A DNA stretch of 64,000 nucleotides, from the NCBI RefSeq assembly GCF_014837145.1, contig NZ_JACYFS010000001.1:1426001-1490000 (forward strand), read 5' to 3'. The notes beneath the pieces were generated by a model. It made no database searches, had not been told where the DNA came from, and worked only from the letters and a program-made list of their open reading frames with translations. How positions within the stretch are numbered: the stretch's first letter is position 1; each line of letters opens with the position of its first letter. Shown here in pieces: positions 53,367 through 61,884 of this stretch. Made by a program: the position numbers and the translations under genes. Source of the stretch: Chryseobacterium caseinilyticum. Lineage in GTDB: Bacteria; Bacteroidota; Bacteroidia; Flavobacteriales; Weeksellaceae.

Positions 53367-53478
53367 AATAATGTGATTGTGTGATAATAAAGATAATTAT
53401 TTTTCAGCAACATTTAAAAATTATACACAGACAATTTTTAGTTTTTAAAAAATATTAACATAAATTTGAATCTTACAG

Positions 53479-53517
53479 ACAAAAAAGACTGCCTTTTTTA
53501 AATATGACAGTCTTCGT
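53479..53517 (-). terminator. terminator of the first tssD
   Basis: AAGACTG/CAGTCTT stem followed on the minus strand by six T, between tssD and vgrG; tssD is therefore mostly monocistronic. Confidence 0.75.
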
Positions 53518-53549
53518 TCCCTTAATAACTATAAAACTCTGATTTTCTT

Positions 53550-53954
53550 TTAAGCGGATGGCCAAAGACCTGTATACGCAGAATTACCATAATTGATTGA
53601 CTCTGCACTCACTACGAAACTGATGTACATGGAGTTTTCATCTGTTCCGTCAAAATCTACTTCGTGCTGGATAACATAACCGTTTTCCCAGTTTAAAGTG
53701 ATCAACGTACCTTCTTCGTGAGATTTGTTGAAAGTGATTTCACCCGTTGTCGGTTTATATTTTCCGTTGAGTAAAGACTCCAGGATGTCAGATTTTTCTG
53801 TAGCTTCTACAGTTACTCTGATTAATGCGTTGGAAGGATCTGATGCTACTCTACCTGAAACATCAGTAGATCTCGAAACGCTGTAGTTCAGCTTTAATAA
53901 TTTCTGTCCTTCGCCTCCGTTGAATTTTAAGATTCCTCTTGAATTAAGTGCCAT
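53550..53954 (-). CDS. tssD: type VI secretion tube protein TssD (Hcp), copy 1
   Basis: 134 residues, no signal peptide, typical length for the Bacteroidetes TssD. The sequence (MALNSRGILKFNGGEGQKLLKLNYSVSRSTDVSGRVASDP..., TGEITFNKSHEEGTLITLNWENGYVIQHEVDF) matches the T6SSiii tube subunit that stacks in hexameric rings and is secreted in bulk. It differs from copy 2 at only 7 of 134 positions. Its own terminator and a promoter with two palindromic operators suggest high, regulated expression. Confidence 0.95.
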   Translation of the reverse strand: MALNSRGILKFNGGEGQKLLKLNYSVSRSTDVSGRVASDPSNALIRVTVEATEKSDILESLLNGKYKPTTGEITFNKSHEEGTLITLNWENGYVIQHEVDFDGTDENSMYISFVVSAESINYGNSAYTGLWPSA

Positions 53955-54006
53955 AATGTAAATTTTTTAAAAATTAATATTTTGTGATCTGTTGCTTTTG
54001 GTATTC

Positions 54007-54014
54007 CAAAGATA
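54007..54014 (-). promoter_or_regulatory. -7 box of tssD copy 1
   Basis: TATCTTTG on the minus strand, identical to the box of copy 2; 53 bp before the ATG. No clear TTTG -33 box. Confidence 0.7.
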
Positions 54015-54064
54015 GAACCACATTTTTAAAAATTCATCCTAAAAATCAAATATCTCAGATTTTG

Positions 54065-54099
54065 TAGTAGTTCTACGATTTTGTGTAGTAGTTCTACGA
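54065..54099. promoter_or_regulatory. paired palindromic operators upstream of tssD copy 1
   Basis: Two identical TAGTAGTTCTACGA sites, 54065-54078 and 54086-54099, exactly 21 bp apart, the nearer one 111 bp before the ATG. The half-site CTACGA is inverted with a 2-bp spacer (full form TCGTAG-N2-CTACGA). The same pair, spacing and distance occur at copy 2. Confidence 0.8.
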
Positions 54100-54137
54100 C
54101 TGGCGATTCAAAATTTAAAATTCAAGGTTTAAGATTT

Positions 54138-54200
54138 GGGGTTCGGGATTCGGGGTTCGGGATTCGAGATTCGAGCTTCGGGATGCGGGATGCGGGACTC
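54138..54200. repeat. heptanucleotide tandem repeat, (GGGATTC)9 degenerate
   Basis: Nine in-phase 7-bp units from 54138 to 54200 (GGGGTTC, GGGATTC, GGGGTTC, GGGATTC, GAGATTC, GAGCTTC, GGGATGC twice, GGGACTC). It lies in the 389 bp between the two tssD genes, upstream of the operators of copy 1 and downstream of the terminator of copy 2. Confidence 0.85.
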
Positions 54201-54276
54201 AAAATTTATATTGTGGTAAAAAAAGATATTTTTCAATTTTTATTGATTTGGATTAATTGAAAATAATTAACATCAA

Positions 54277-54306
54277 AAAAAGACTGTCAAAATAAATTGA
54301 CAGTCC
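54277..54306 (-). terminator. terminator of tssD copy 2
   Basis: GACTGTCAA/TTGACAGTC stem followed on the minus strand by seven T. Confidence 0.8.
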
Positions 54307-54343
54307 TGCTTTTGTATACATTAATACTGAAAAGTTGGTTTGC

Positions 54344-54748
54344 TTAGCTTGACGGCCAAAGACCTTCGTAAGCTGAATTACCATAATTGATTTGCTCTGC
54401 GCTCACTACGAAACTGATGTACATCGAGTTTTCATCTGTAGCGTCAAAATCTACCTCATGTTGAATCACATAACCATTTTCCCAGTTTAAAGTAATTAAA
54501 GTTCCTTCTTCGTGAGATTTGTTGAAAGTAATTTCTCCGGTTGTCGGCTTGTACTTTCCGTTAAGCAGAGATTCCAGAATGTCGGATTTCTCTGTGGCTT
54601 CCACTGTAATTTTGATAATTGCGTTGGACGGATCGGAAGCTACTCTACCAGAAACATCCGTAGATCTGGAAACACTGTAGTTCAGTTTTAATAATTTCTG
54701 TCCCTCGCCACCGTTGAATTTTAAGATTCCTCTTGAATTAAGTGCCAT
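54344..54748 (-). CDS. tssD: type VI secretion tube protein TssD (Hcp), copy 2
   Basis: 134 residues, 127 identical to copy 1. The seven differences are conservative (for example NAIIKITV against NALIRVTV, and the C-terminal YEGLWPSS against YTGLWPSA), so both encode the T6SSiii tube subunit. It has a near-ideal promoter (TTTG, 20 bp, TATCTTTG) and its own terminator. The palindrome pair lies 109 bp upstream of the ATG, abutting the stop codon of the lytic transglycosylase gene. Confidence 0.95.
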   Translation of the reverse strand: MALNSRGILKFNGGEGQKLLKLNYSVSRSTDVSGRVASDPSNAIIKITVEATEKSDILESLLNGKYKPTTGEITFNKSHEEGTLITLNWENGYVIQHEVDFDATDENSMYISFVVSAEQINYGNSAYEGLWPSS

Positions 54749-54798
54749 TTTGTAAATTTTTTTAAATTAAACTTTGTGGTTTTTTACATTTCGTATTT

Positions 54799-54830
54799 CA
54801 AAGATAGAATGTCTCAGAAAGATTTTCAAA
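54799..54830 (-). promoter_or_regulatory. promoter of tssD copy 2
   Basis: On the minus strand TTTG (54827-54830), 20 bp, TATCTTTG (54799-54806), then 50 bp to the ATG. Confidence 0.8.
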
Positions 54831-54856
54831 TAATTTGAAGGAAATCTGAAAAAGTG

Positions 54857-54891
54857 TAGTAATTCTACGATTTGATGTCGTAGAACTACGA
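54857..54891. promoter_or_regulatory. paired palindromic operators upstream of tssD copy 2
   Basis: TAGTAATTCTACGA (54857-54870) and the perfect palindrome TCGTAGAACTACGA (54878-54891), again 21 bp apart, centred about 61 and 82 bp upstream of the -7 box centre. The same geometry as copy 1 within 1 bp. Confidence 0.8.
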
Positions 54892-55761
54892 TTATTTTTG
54901 AGGGTTGTTGGATGTTTCTCTCACCGATCTCCCTAGAATTCTGTTCTTTTTCAAAAGATAATCAGGCATCAGATCTACAGGAAGTCTCAGAAAACCTTCA
55001 CCATCTTCTTTCAACTGCTGTTCAAGCTCAGGATTCCATTCAATCAGTTGGGAGAAATCAATTTTTAATTCTTCTGCAATAATTTTAAGATTAAATCCTG
55101 CATTAATTTCAGTTTCTGTAAGTGAGGAAACTGTTTTTCCGCTTCCACTGCCATCCAGAAATACTTTTTTCATCCTGGAATTGTTGTAATCGGTGAGCAC
55201 AGCATTCAGTTCTCCGGTGGCAAAACAGACGTTCAGGTATTTTTTAACATGATTTACCGTTTCGGCCGGAAGGTATTTTGAAAAGACATGATACTGTGTA
55301 GATCCTGCATTTCGCATGGCTTTGGCGATATTTCCCTCACCACAGTTGTATGCAGCAACCACCGTTACCCAATTATTGTATTTTCTGTACAGATCTGCGA
55401 GAGAAATGGCTGCTGTTTTTGTACTTCTGTAAAGATCCGTTCTTTGCTGCTCAGTTAAGCCATATTGATTGGCATGAGCGGTCATAAACTGCCAAACGCC
55501 GACCGCTCCGGCACTTGATGTAATATTTCGGTTAAAATTTGACTCAATGAGTGCAAGATTCCGCAAATGTTTGGGCAGACCTTTTTCCACCATAGAATAT
55601 TCGATGAATTCTACAATTTCTTTATTGGAGCTGATGATATTCTGGTATTTTCTCACGCTGCTTTCGGAAGTATCCGAAGCATTTAAAAACTGTGAAAAAC
55701 CCAACTGTGAAAAGCCTGCAGTGAAAATTACAGTGAGCAAAATTTTAAATCCCATCTTCAT
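54892..55761 (-). CDS. lytic transglycosylase (MltD-like) in the T6SS cluster
   Basis: 289 residues with a signal peptide ending LGFSQ. The SLT domain has the catalytic E73 in LALIESNFN, followed by SSAGAVGVWQFM and VVAAYNCGEGNIAKA. A C-terminal LysM-like segment (NLKIIAEELKIDFSQLIEWNPEL) precedes a basic tail. It should cut peptidoglycan in the periplasm. It starts 23 bp after clpV, so it is probably the local wall-opening enzyme that lets the T6SS span the cell wall rather than a secreted toxin. Confidence 0.88.
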   Translation of the reverse strand: MKMGFKILLTVIFTAGFSQLGFSQFLNASDTSESSVRKYQNIISSNKEIVEFIEYSMVEKGLPKHLRNLALIESNFNRNITSSAGAVGVWQFMTAHANQYGLTEQQRTDLYRSTKTAAISLADLYRKYNNWVTVVAAYNCGEGNIAKAMRNAGSTQYHVFSKYLPAETVNHVKKYLNVCFATGELNAVLTDYNNSRMKKVFLDGSGSGKTVSSLTETEINAGFNLKIIAEELKIDFSQLIEWNPELEQQLKEDGEGFLRLPVDLMPDYLLKKNRILGRSVRETSNNPQK

Positions 55762-55784
55762 CGGATATGCTTTTTCAAAATAAT

Positions 55785-58277
55785 TTAATTTACTGTCCAG
55801 ACGGTTTGCTCTTCTTCAGGATTCCATTCTACATTCAGGGTTTGTCCTGCTTTAACTTCTTCTCTTACGATCATTTTTGAAATTGGCCTTGCCAGTTGTG
55901 ACCTGATGACACCGGAAATCTGTCTTGCGCCATATTTACTACTGAAACCTCCTAAAGCCAGACCTTTCACAGCTTCGTCTGAAATTTTCAGGCTCATACC
56001 CAATCTGAATAAAGAATTGTGAAGTGATTTAAGCTGAATATTGAAAATTCGCTCCGCCATCGACTCTGTAATCGGCGCGAAAGGAATAATTTCTGTGATT
56101 CTTGCTAAAAATTCCGGTCTGAAGCGTCCTGAATTAGACATGATCTGCATCAGAGATTTTGATTCAGGAATTTTGCCTTCTTCAAACTGTTTTACGATTT
56201 CTTCACTGCCAATATTTGATGTAAATAAAATCAGGGCATTGCTGAAATCTCCTTCTTTTCCTAATTTGTCGTGCACTTTTCCTTCATCCATGATCTGCAG
56301 GAAAACATCAAAAACCGAGTGATGAGCTTTTTCAATTTCATCAAACAGAACTACGGTATAAGGTTGCTGTCTGATTTTATTCACCAACATTCCTCCTTCT
56401 TCGTAACCAACGTAACCCGGAGGCGCACCATAAAGTAATGCTGCAGAATGTTCCTCTTTAAATTCAGACATATCAAAACGGACCATTGCTTTTTCGTCGT
56501 TAAAAAGAAGTTCTGCCATAGATTTGGCCAGCTCAGTTTTCCCCGTTCCTGTTGGACCTAAAAGGAAGAATGAACCAACCGGCTGCCCCGGTTTATTTAA
56601 TCCGCTTCGGTTTTCTACGATCGCATCCGAAAGAATTTTCAGTGCATGATCCTGACCAACAACTCTGTTCATCAGAAGACCTTCCATATTCAGGAGTTTT
56701 TCTTTTTCCTGAGCCTGAATTTTACCAATCGGAATGCTGGTTTTTGCAGCCATTACCGCCGCGAGTTCAAGACGGCCTACTTTTTCTCTTTTTACCGCTG
56801 CATGTTCCAGAAGTTCTGCATACGTTTGCTCAATAATCTTCTGAATTTCTTCCACCGCCATAGAGTTGTCGATCTGAGGCTGTTCACTTAAAGAACCCCA
56901 CAAAATCGGACTTATTTTATCTCTCAGTAAATTATAGTTCCAGATAAGTTCATCTGCTTTATCTTTATCATCAAGATATTCTTCGGTTAAAATCTCTTTG
57001 TAAATCGTATTCCAGCTGTCTAGTTCTTTTTCTGAAAGTTCGTCAAGCATTTTGATTGCGGCCATTGTTCTGTCTAAAAGATCAATCGCAGCGTCGGGAA
57101 GTCTTTTTCCTTTTGAGTAACGTTTTGCCAAACGCACGCACTCCGGAAGGGCAGTTTTTTCAACTTCAATCCCGTGGTGTTTTTTGTAACCATCCAGGAG
57201 AACATTAATCATTTTAACACAGGTTTTTTCATCCGGTTCCAAAACGGTTAAAACCTCAAATCTTCTGTTGAAAGCCTGTTCGGGCTCTATAATTTTTCTG
57301 TATTCTTCCTGAGTGGTTGCTCCGATGACGGTAATTTCGCCTCTAGCAAGTTCAGGTTTCAGGATATTTCCGATATTTCCTATACTTCCTTTAGGATCGA
57401 GAAGTGCGTGGATTTCATCAATAAACAAAACTGCTTTTTCAATTTTTTTACATTCATTGATTACTTTCTTCAGTCTGTCTTCAATTTCACCTTTGTAAGA
57501 AGTTCCTGCCAGCAAAGCGCCGGTGTCCAACTCCAAAAGTGTTGCATTTTTAAGCATTTCCGGAACATTTCCTTTGATGATTTCTGTTGCGAAACCTTCT
57601 ACCAAAGCCGTTTTACCAACTCCGGGCTCACCGATGATAATGACATTAGGTTTCGTTCTTCTACAAAGAATTTCAACCAGCATTCTGAGTTCCTTATCAC
57701 GGCCGATAATGTTTTCAATTTCACCGTTTCTGGCCTGTGCAGTCCTGTCTACGCAATAATTTTTAATGGACGGAAAATTATTATCTGAATGACTGCTGCC
57801 ATTTAACAAAGAAGAAAAATCTCCGTTATCAATACTTTCGTAAGGCGTATCTTTTCTGTATAAATTAAAGATTTCATGCTCTCTCAAAGGAAGAGACTTT
57901 AATTGCTGAAGCGAAAATGATACTTCAGGTTTTACAATTGCGGTAAGAATGCAGATTGGAGAAATTTCATCAAGACCCAGTTTCAGTCTGATATCGTCGG
58001 CCTCATCCAAAAGACGGTCAACAGAATCACCTTCCTTTACTTCAGACGGGAGATGCGATGTTTTGGGATATTCTTCGAGACGCACGTCTGCCCATTCATA
58101 AAAATATCCGGGATCTTTATCAATGTTTTTTAAAAATTCATTCAGACCAATATCCTTATGCATTAAAGCCTGCAGAATGTGAGGTCCATCGTAAGTTGCG
58201 TTGTAATTTTCTCTGGCGATAGACTGCGCAATATGAAACAATTGTTTTACAGTCTCGTTGGTAACAAGTACTCCCAT
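55785..58277 (-). CDS. clpV: T6SS sheath-recycling ATPase TssH (ClpV)
   Basis: 830 residues, Clp/Hsp100 class 1. An N-terminal Clp_N repeat (LFHIAQSIARENYNATYDGPHILQALM), first AAA domain with GEPGVGKTA and VLFIDEIHALLDP, a middle coiled coil (about 400-490) and second AAA domain with GPTGTGKTE and VVLFDEIEKAHHSVFDVFLQIMDEG. Position next to tssD and vgrG identifies it as ClpV/TssH, which disassembles the contracted sheath, rather than the disaggregase ClpB. It begins the minus-strand cluster and is divergent from the gene at 58438. Confidence 0.93.
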   Translation of the reverse strand: MGVLVTNETVKQLFHIAQSIARENYNATYDGPHILQALMHKDIGLNEFLKNIDKDPGYFYEWADVRLEEYPKTSHLPSEVKEGDSVDRLLDEADDIRLKLGLDEISPICILTAIVKPEVSFSLQQLKSLPLREHEIFNLYRKDTPYESIDNGDFSSLLNGSSHSDNNFPSIKNYCVDRTAQARNGEIENIIGRDKELRMLVEILCRRTKPNVIIIGEPGVGKTALVEGFATEIIKGNVPEMLKNATLLELDTGALLAGTSYKGEIEDRLKKVINECKKIEKAVLFIDEIHALLDPKGSIGNIGNILKPELARGEITVIGATTQEEYRKIIEPEQAFNRRFEVLTVLEPDEKTCVKMINVLLDGYKKHHGIEVEKTALPECVRLAKRYSKGKRLPDAAIDLLDRTMAAIKMLDELSEKELDSWNTIYKEILTEEYLDDKDKADELIWNYNLLRDKISPILWGSLSEQPQIDNSMAVEEIQKIIEQTYAELLEHAAVKREKVGRLELAAVMAAKTSIPIGKIQAQEKEKLLNMEGLLMNRVVGQDHALKILSDAIVENRSGLNKPGQPVGSFFLLGPTGTGKTELAKSMAELLFNDEKAMVRFDMSEFKEEHSAALLYGAPPGYVGYEEGGMLVNKIRQQPYTVVLFDEIEKAHHSVFDVFLQIMDEGKVHDKLGKEGDFSNALILFTSNIGSEEIVKQFEEGKIPESKSLMQIMSNSGRFRPEFLARITEIIPFAPITESMAERIFNIQLKSLHNSLFRLGMSLKISDEAVKGLALGGFSSKYGARQISGVIRSQLARPISKMIVREEVKAGQTLNVEWNPEEEQTVWTVN

Positions 58278-58437
58278 TTATTTTCGAAATTAATATTTGT
58301 GACTTTAAAATTTGGTTGAACTAAAATAAGTTTTTTTCGCCAACCCATGAAATTTAATTTTAAATATTTCATTTAATTAATAATCCTGCAATGCTGAAAA
58401 TTTTTCTATTTTTACTGTAACCAAAAAGCAAATTTTT

Positions 58438-59166
58438 ATGCAGAACAATCAACAGCTTACCGAACTTCTTGCCCTGGATCTGGGAACTTCAATTATCAAC
58501 AGACTTCCTTACGCTAAGGAGGTTTTTAAGTGGCAGGACATCGATCTTCTTCCCCATTCTTCTGAAGATACGATGCTTTGCGAAATTTATGAAAGAAACG
58601 GAAGAAACTGGCGTACCACCAACAATAATCTTATCGGATACTTATTTGCCGGTGAAGAATTGGAAAGGGTTAAAAACCAATTAAAGGAAGTAAAGAAATT
58701 CCCAGCGATGATCCCTGATTTTCAGTTTAATAAAGACAGCATGCTCGATTTCGGACTTTCGCTGCCTTCTTTATTTAATATTGATGTAAAAGGCGATCTG
58801 AAAAATGCAAAAGATTTTACAATCAAAGTAAGTAATGTTACAAAATCCCGTATCACCAATATTGATGTTCCCGGAATTGAGATTTTGAGAAAATACTCTC
58901 AGTTTACGCAGGATGAATCGAAAGCGTACAGAAAAAATGTAAAGTTTAATTTTCTGAGTACGGCTCTTTTCTATGCCGAAAGCGTTGAAATCAATCTGGA
59001 AAAAGACAGCGGAGTACATCTTGACGTTAGTTTCAGCACTCAAAATGTAGAAGTTCAAACCAATGTAGATACCGAAACTAAAAAGAATTTTGTTCTAAAA
59101 TACACCGGAAATCAATCGCCTTTTGCTGCTAAATTTGTGAGAGGGAAAGATTTTGATATTTTATGA
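58438..59166 (+). CDS. beta-rich protein divergent from clpV, possibly gasdermin-like
   Basis: 242 residues, no signal peptide. I do not recognise it with confidence. The order of elements resembles a gasdermin N-terminal domain: a short strand KWQDIDLLPHSSEDTMLCEI, a GRNWRTTNNNLIGYLF segment, a long strand pair DVKGDLKNAKDFTIKVSNVTKSRI, then LFYAESVEINLEKDSGVHLDVSF and a closing FVLKYTGNQSPFAAKF. Unlike known bacterial gasdermins there is no N-terminal cysteine for acylation, no evident C-terminal inhibitory tail and no neighbouring protease. It may instead be a T6SS accessory protein. Only structure prediction can decide. Confidence 0.4.
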   Translation: MQNNQQLTELLALDLGTSIINRLPYAKEVFKWQDIDLLPHSSEDTMLCEIYERNGRNWRTTNNNLIGYLFAGEELERVKNQLKEVKKFPAMIPDFQFNKDSMLDFGLSLPSLFNIDVKGDLKNAKDFTIKVSNVTKSRITNIDVPGIEILRKYSQFTQDESKAYRKNVKFNFLSTALFYAESVEINLEKDSGVHLDVSFSTQNVEVQTNVDTETKKNFVLKYTGNQSPFAAKFVRGKDFDIL

Positions 59167-59289
59167 AGTAATTCTGAAAAAACTGGACTTTACTGAGCAC
59201 AAAGCGCACAAAGTTTTATTTTAATACATTCTGTTTTAAGGTTTACAAAGCCATTTCACTTGTAGAAGACCTCAAAGTTTTTAAATATA

Positions 59290-59328
59290 AAAAAAACAGC
59301 AACCTAAATTTTAAGTTGCTGTTTTTTA
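59290..59328. terminator. bidirectional terminator
   Basis: ACAGCAAC (59296-59303) pairs with GTTGCTGT (59315-59322), with A- and T-runs on either side, between the gene at 58438 and hemB. Confidence 0.85.
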
Positions 59329-59330
59329 GT

Positions 59331-60410
<1,080 letters not shown>

Positions 60411-60439
60411 TTAATAGTTTATATGCAAAAATGCGTTTA

Positions 60440-60790
60440 ATGAGAAAAATTTTACTTTTAATTATATTCACAGGCAGCTTTTTAGGGTTTTCAAATCAAT
60501 TGAAAGCTCAGCTAAGAGAGCCTTCCTCCGTATCTCAAAAATCTGATGACGGAATATTAACTGCTTACCCAAATCCAGCAAAAGACTTTTTGATGGTGAA
60601 AGCAAAAGATGCTAATTTAAAAATCAAAAACGTTACATTTTACTCGATTATGGGAACGCAGGTGGCAAGTTATAATATTAACGCCAACAAAAGTGAAATC
60701 AACATTGGTAATTTGAGACCCGGTAAATACATGATCCGTTACATTCTGAGTGACAATACTCAAAAGGTCACGCAGATCGTGAAACAATAA
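60440..60790 (+). CDS. minimal T9SS sorting-domain protein
   Basis: 116 residues from the ATG at 60440 (an ATG at 60431 is nearly as good; 60377 is upstream of the transcription start). A signal peptide ending KAQ is followed by ~15 polar residues and then directly by a type A C-terminal sorting domain: LTAYPNPAKDFLMVKAKD, VTFYSIMGTQVASYN, INIGNLRPGKYMIRYILSD, TQIVKQ. There is no cargo domain, so the product is little more than a secretion signal. It is followed by a strong terminator. Confidence 0.85.
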   Translation: MRKILLLIIFTGSFLGFSNQLKAQLREPSSVSQKSDDGILTAYPNPAKDFLMVKAKDANLKIKNVTFYSIMGTQVASYNINANKSEINIGNLRPGKYMIRYILSDNTQKVTQIVKQ

Positions 60791-60798
60791 ATAACAGA

Positions 60799-60826
60799 AT
60801 CCTGATAATCATCAGGATTTTTTTTT
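60799..60826 (+). terminator. terminator of the T9SS-domain gene
   Basis: AATCCTGAT (60799-60807) pairs with ATCAGGATT (60811-60819), followed by eight T. Confidence 0.9.
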
Positions 60827-60894
60827 GCCCTTTATTCTGAGTTAATTATTCCGTAACTTTCGGGTTCAAATTTATTTATCTCTAAAAAATTCTC

Positions 60895-61806
60895 ATGTTA
60901 CAAGCTGAGCATATTATAAAGACCTACGATTCGGGAAAAAAAATTGCATTAGAAGATTTCAGTATTTCTGTTCCGAAAGGCAGTATTTACGGACTGTTGG
61001 GTCCCAACGGGGCAGGAAAAACATCTTTTATCCGAATCATCAACCAAATTACCAAAGCAGATTCCGGCGACATTCATATTGACGGTGATAAACTCAATCC
61101 GTCACACATCCGAAACATCGGCTACATGCCTGAAGAGCGTGGATTGTACAAAAACATGAGCATCGGAGACCAGATTCTCTATTTTGGTGAACTGAAAGGG
61201 ATGTCTAAAAACGACGCACTTTCTGAAGCTAAAAAATGGTTTGAAAAACTTCACATAGACCAGTGGTGGAAAAAAAAACTGACAGAGCTTTCAAAAGGGA
61301 TGGCTCAGAAAATTCAGTTTGTAGTGACGGTTTTGCACAGACCCAATCTTTTGATTTTGGATGAACCATTTTCCGGTTTCGACCCTGTGAATGCAAATTT
61401 AATTAAAGATCAAATCATAGATTTAAAGAACAACGGAACCACTATAATTTTGTCAACGCACAGAATGGAAAGTGTTGAGGAAATGTGTGACTACGTTGCA
61501 TTGATCAATAATTCTAAGAAAATTATTGACGGAAGAGTTTTTGAGGTTCGGGAAAAATTCAAGAAAAATATTTTTGCTGTAAAACTTTCTGAGGTAAATC
61601 AGGAGAATTTCAATTTATTTAATGAAAAATTTGAAGTTTTAAACCTTAAAAATGAACACAGCCTCACGACATTTGACATAAAAAATAACATTTCGCAAAA
61701 CGAACTGATTAGCGAAGTTCTGAAAACCGGAAACATCAGGACTTTTGAAGAGAAAATCCCAAGCATGAATGAGGTATTTATCAGTGCAGTCTCGAACAAT
61801 GGGTGA
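60895..61806 (+). CDS. ABC transporter ATP-binding protein (NatA-like)
   Basis: 303 residues. Walker A GLLGPNGAGKTSF, a signature in the form LSKGMAQKIQ, Walker B NLLILDEPFSGFDP and switch STHRMESVEEMCDYV. A C-terminal ~75-residue extension (DUF4162-like, FAVKLSEVNQENFNLF...PSMNEVFI) is typical of NatA-type exporters. The permease gene follows 78 bp later. The pair is related to Na+ or drug export systems; substrate unknown. Confidence 0.9.
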   Translation: MLQAEHIIKTYDSGKKIALEDFSISVPKGSIYGLLGPNGAGKTSFIRIINQITKADSGDIHIDGDKLNPSHIRNIGYMPEERGLYKNMSIGDQILYFGELKGMSKNDALSEAKKWFEKLHIDQWWKKKLTELSKGMAQKIQFVVTVLHRPNLLILDEPFSGFDPVNANLIKDQIIDLKNNGTTIILSTHRMESVEEMCDYVALINNSKKIIDGRVFEVREKFKKNIFAVKLSEVNQENFNLFNEKFEVLNLKNEHSLTTFDIKNNISQNELISEVLKTGNIRTFEEKIPSMNEVFISAVSNNG

Positions 61807-61884
61807 TAAATGATGATTGATAAACGATCAGAGATTAGACATCCAGCATCAAACTTCCAGCACCCAACCTTTTAATAAAAATCT

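Noticed and set aside
51405..58277. Prophage tail module
   Set aside because: VgrG, Hcp-type TssD and ClpV together define a T6SS; no capsid, terminase, integrase or lysis genes are present.
58771..59058. Open frames opposite the gene at 58438 and opposite many other genes
   Set aside because: They are antisense shadows with no promoter, no domain and unlikely composition.
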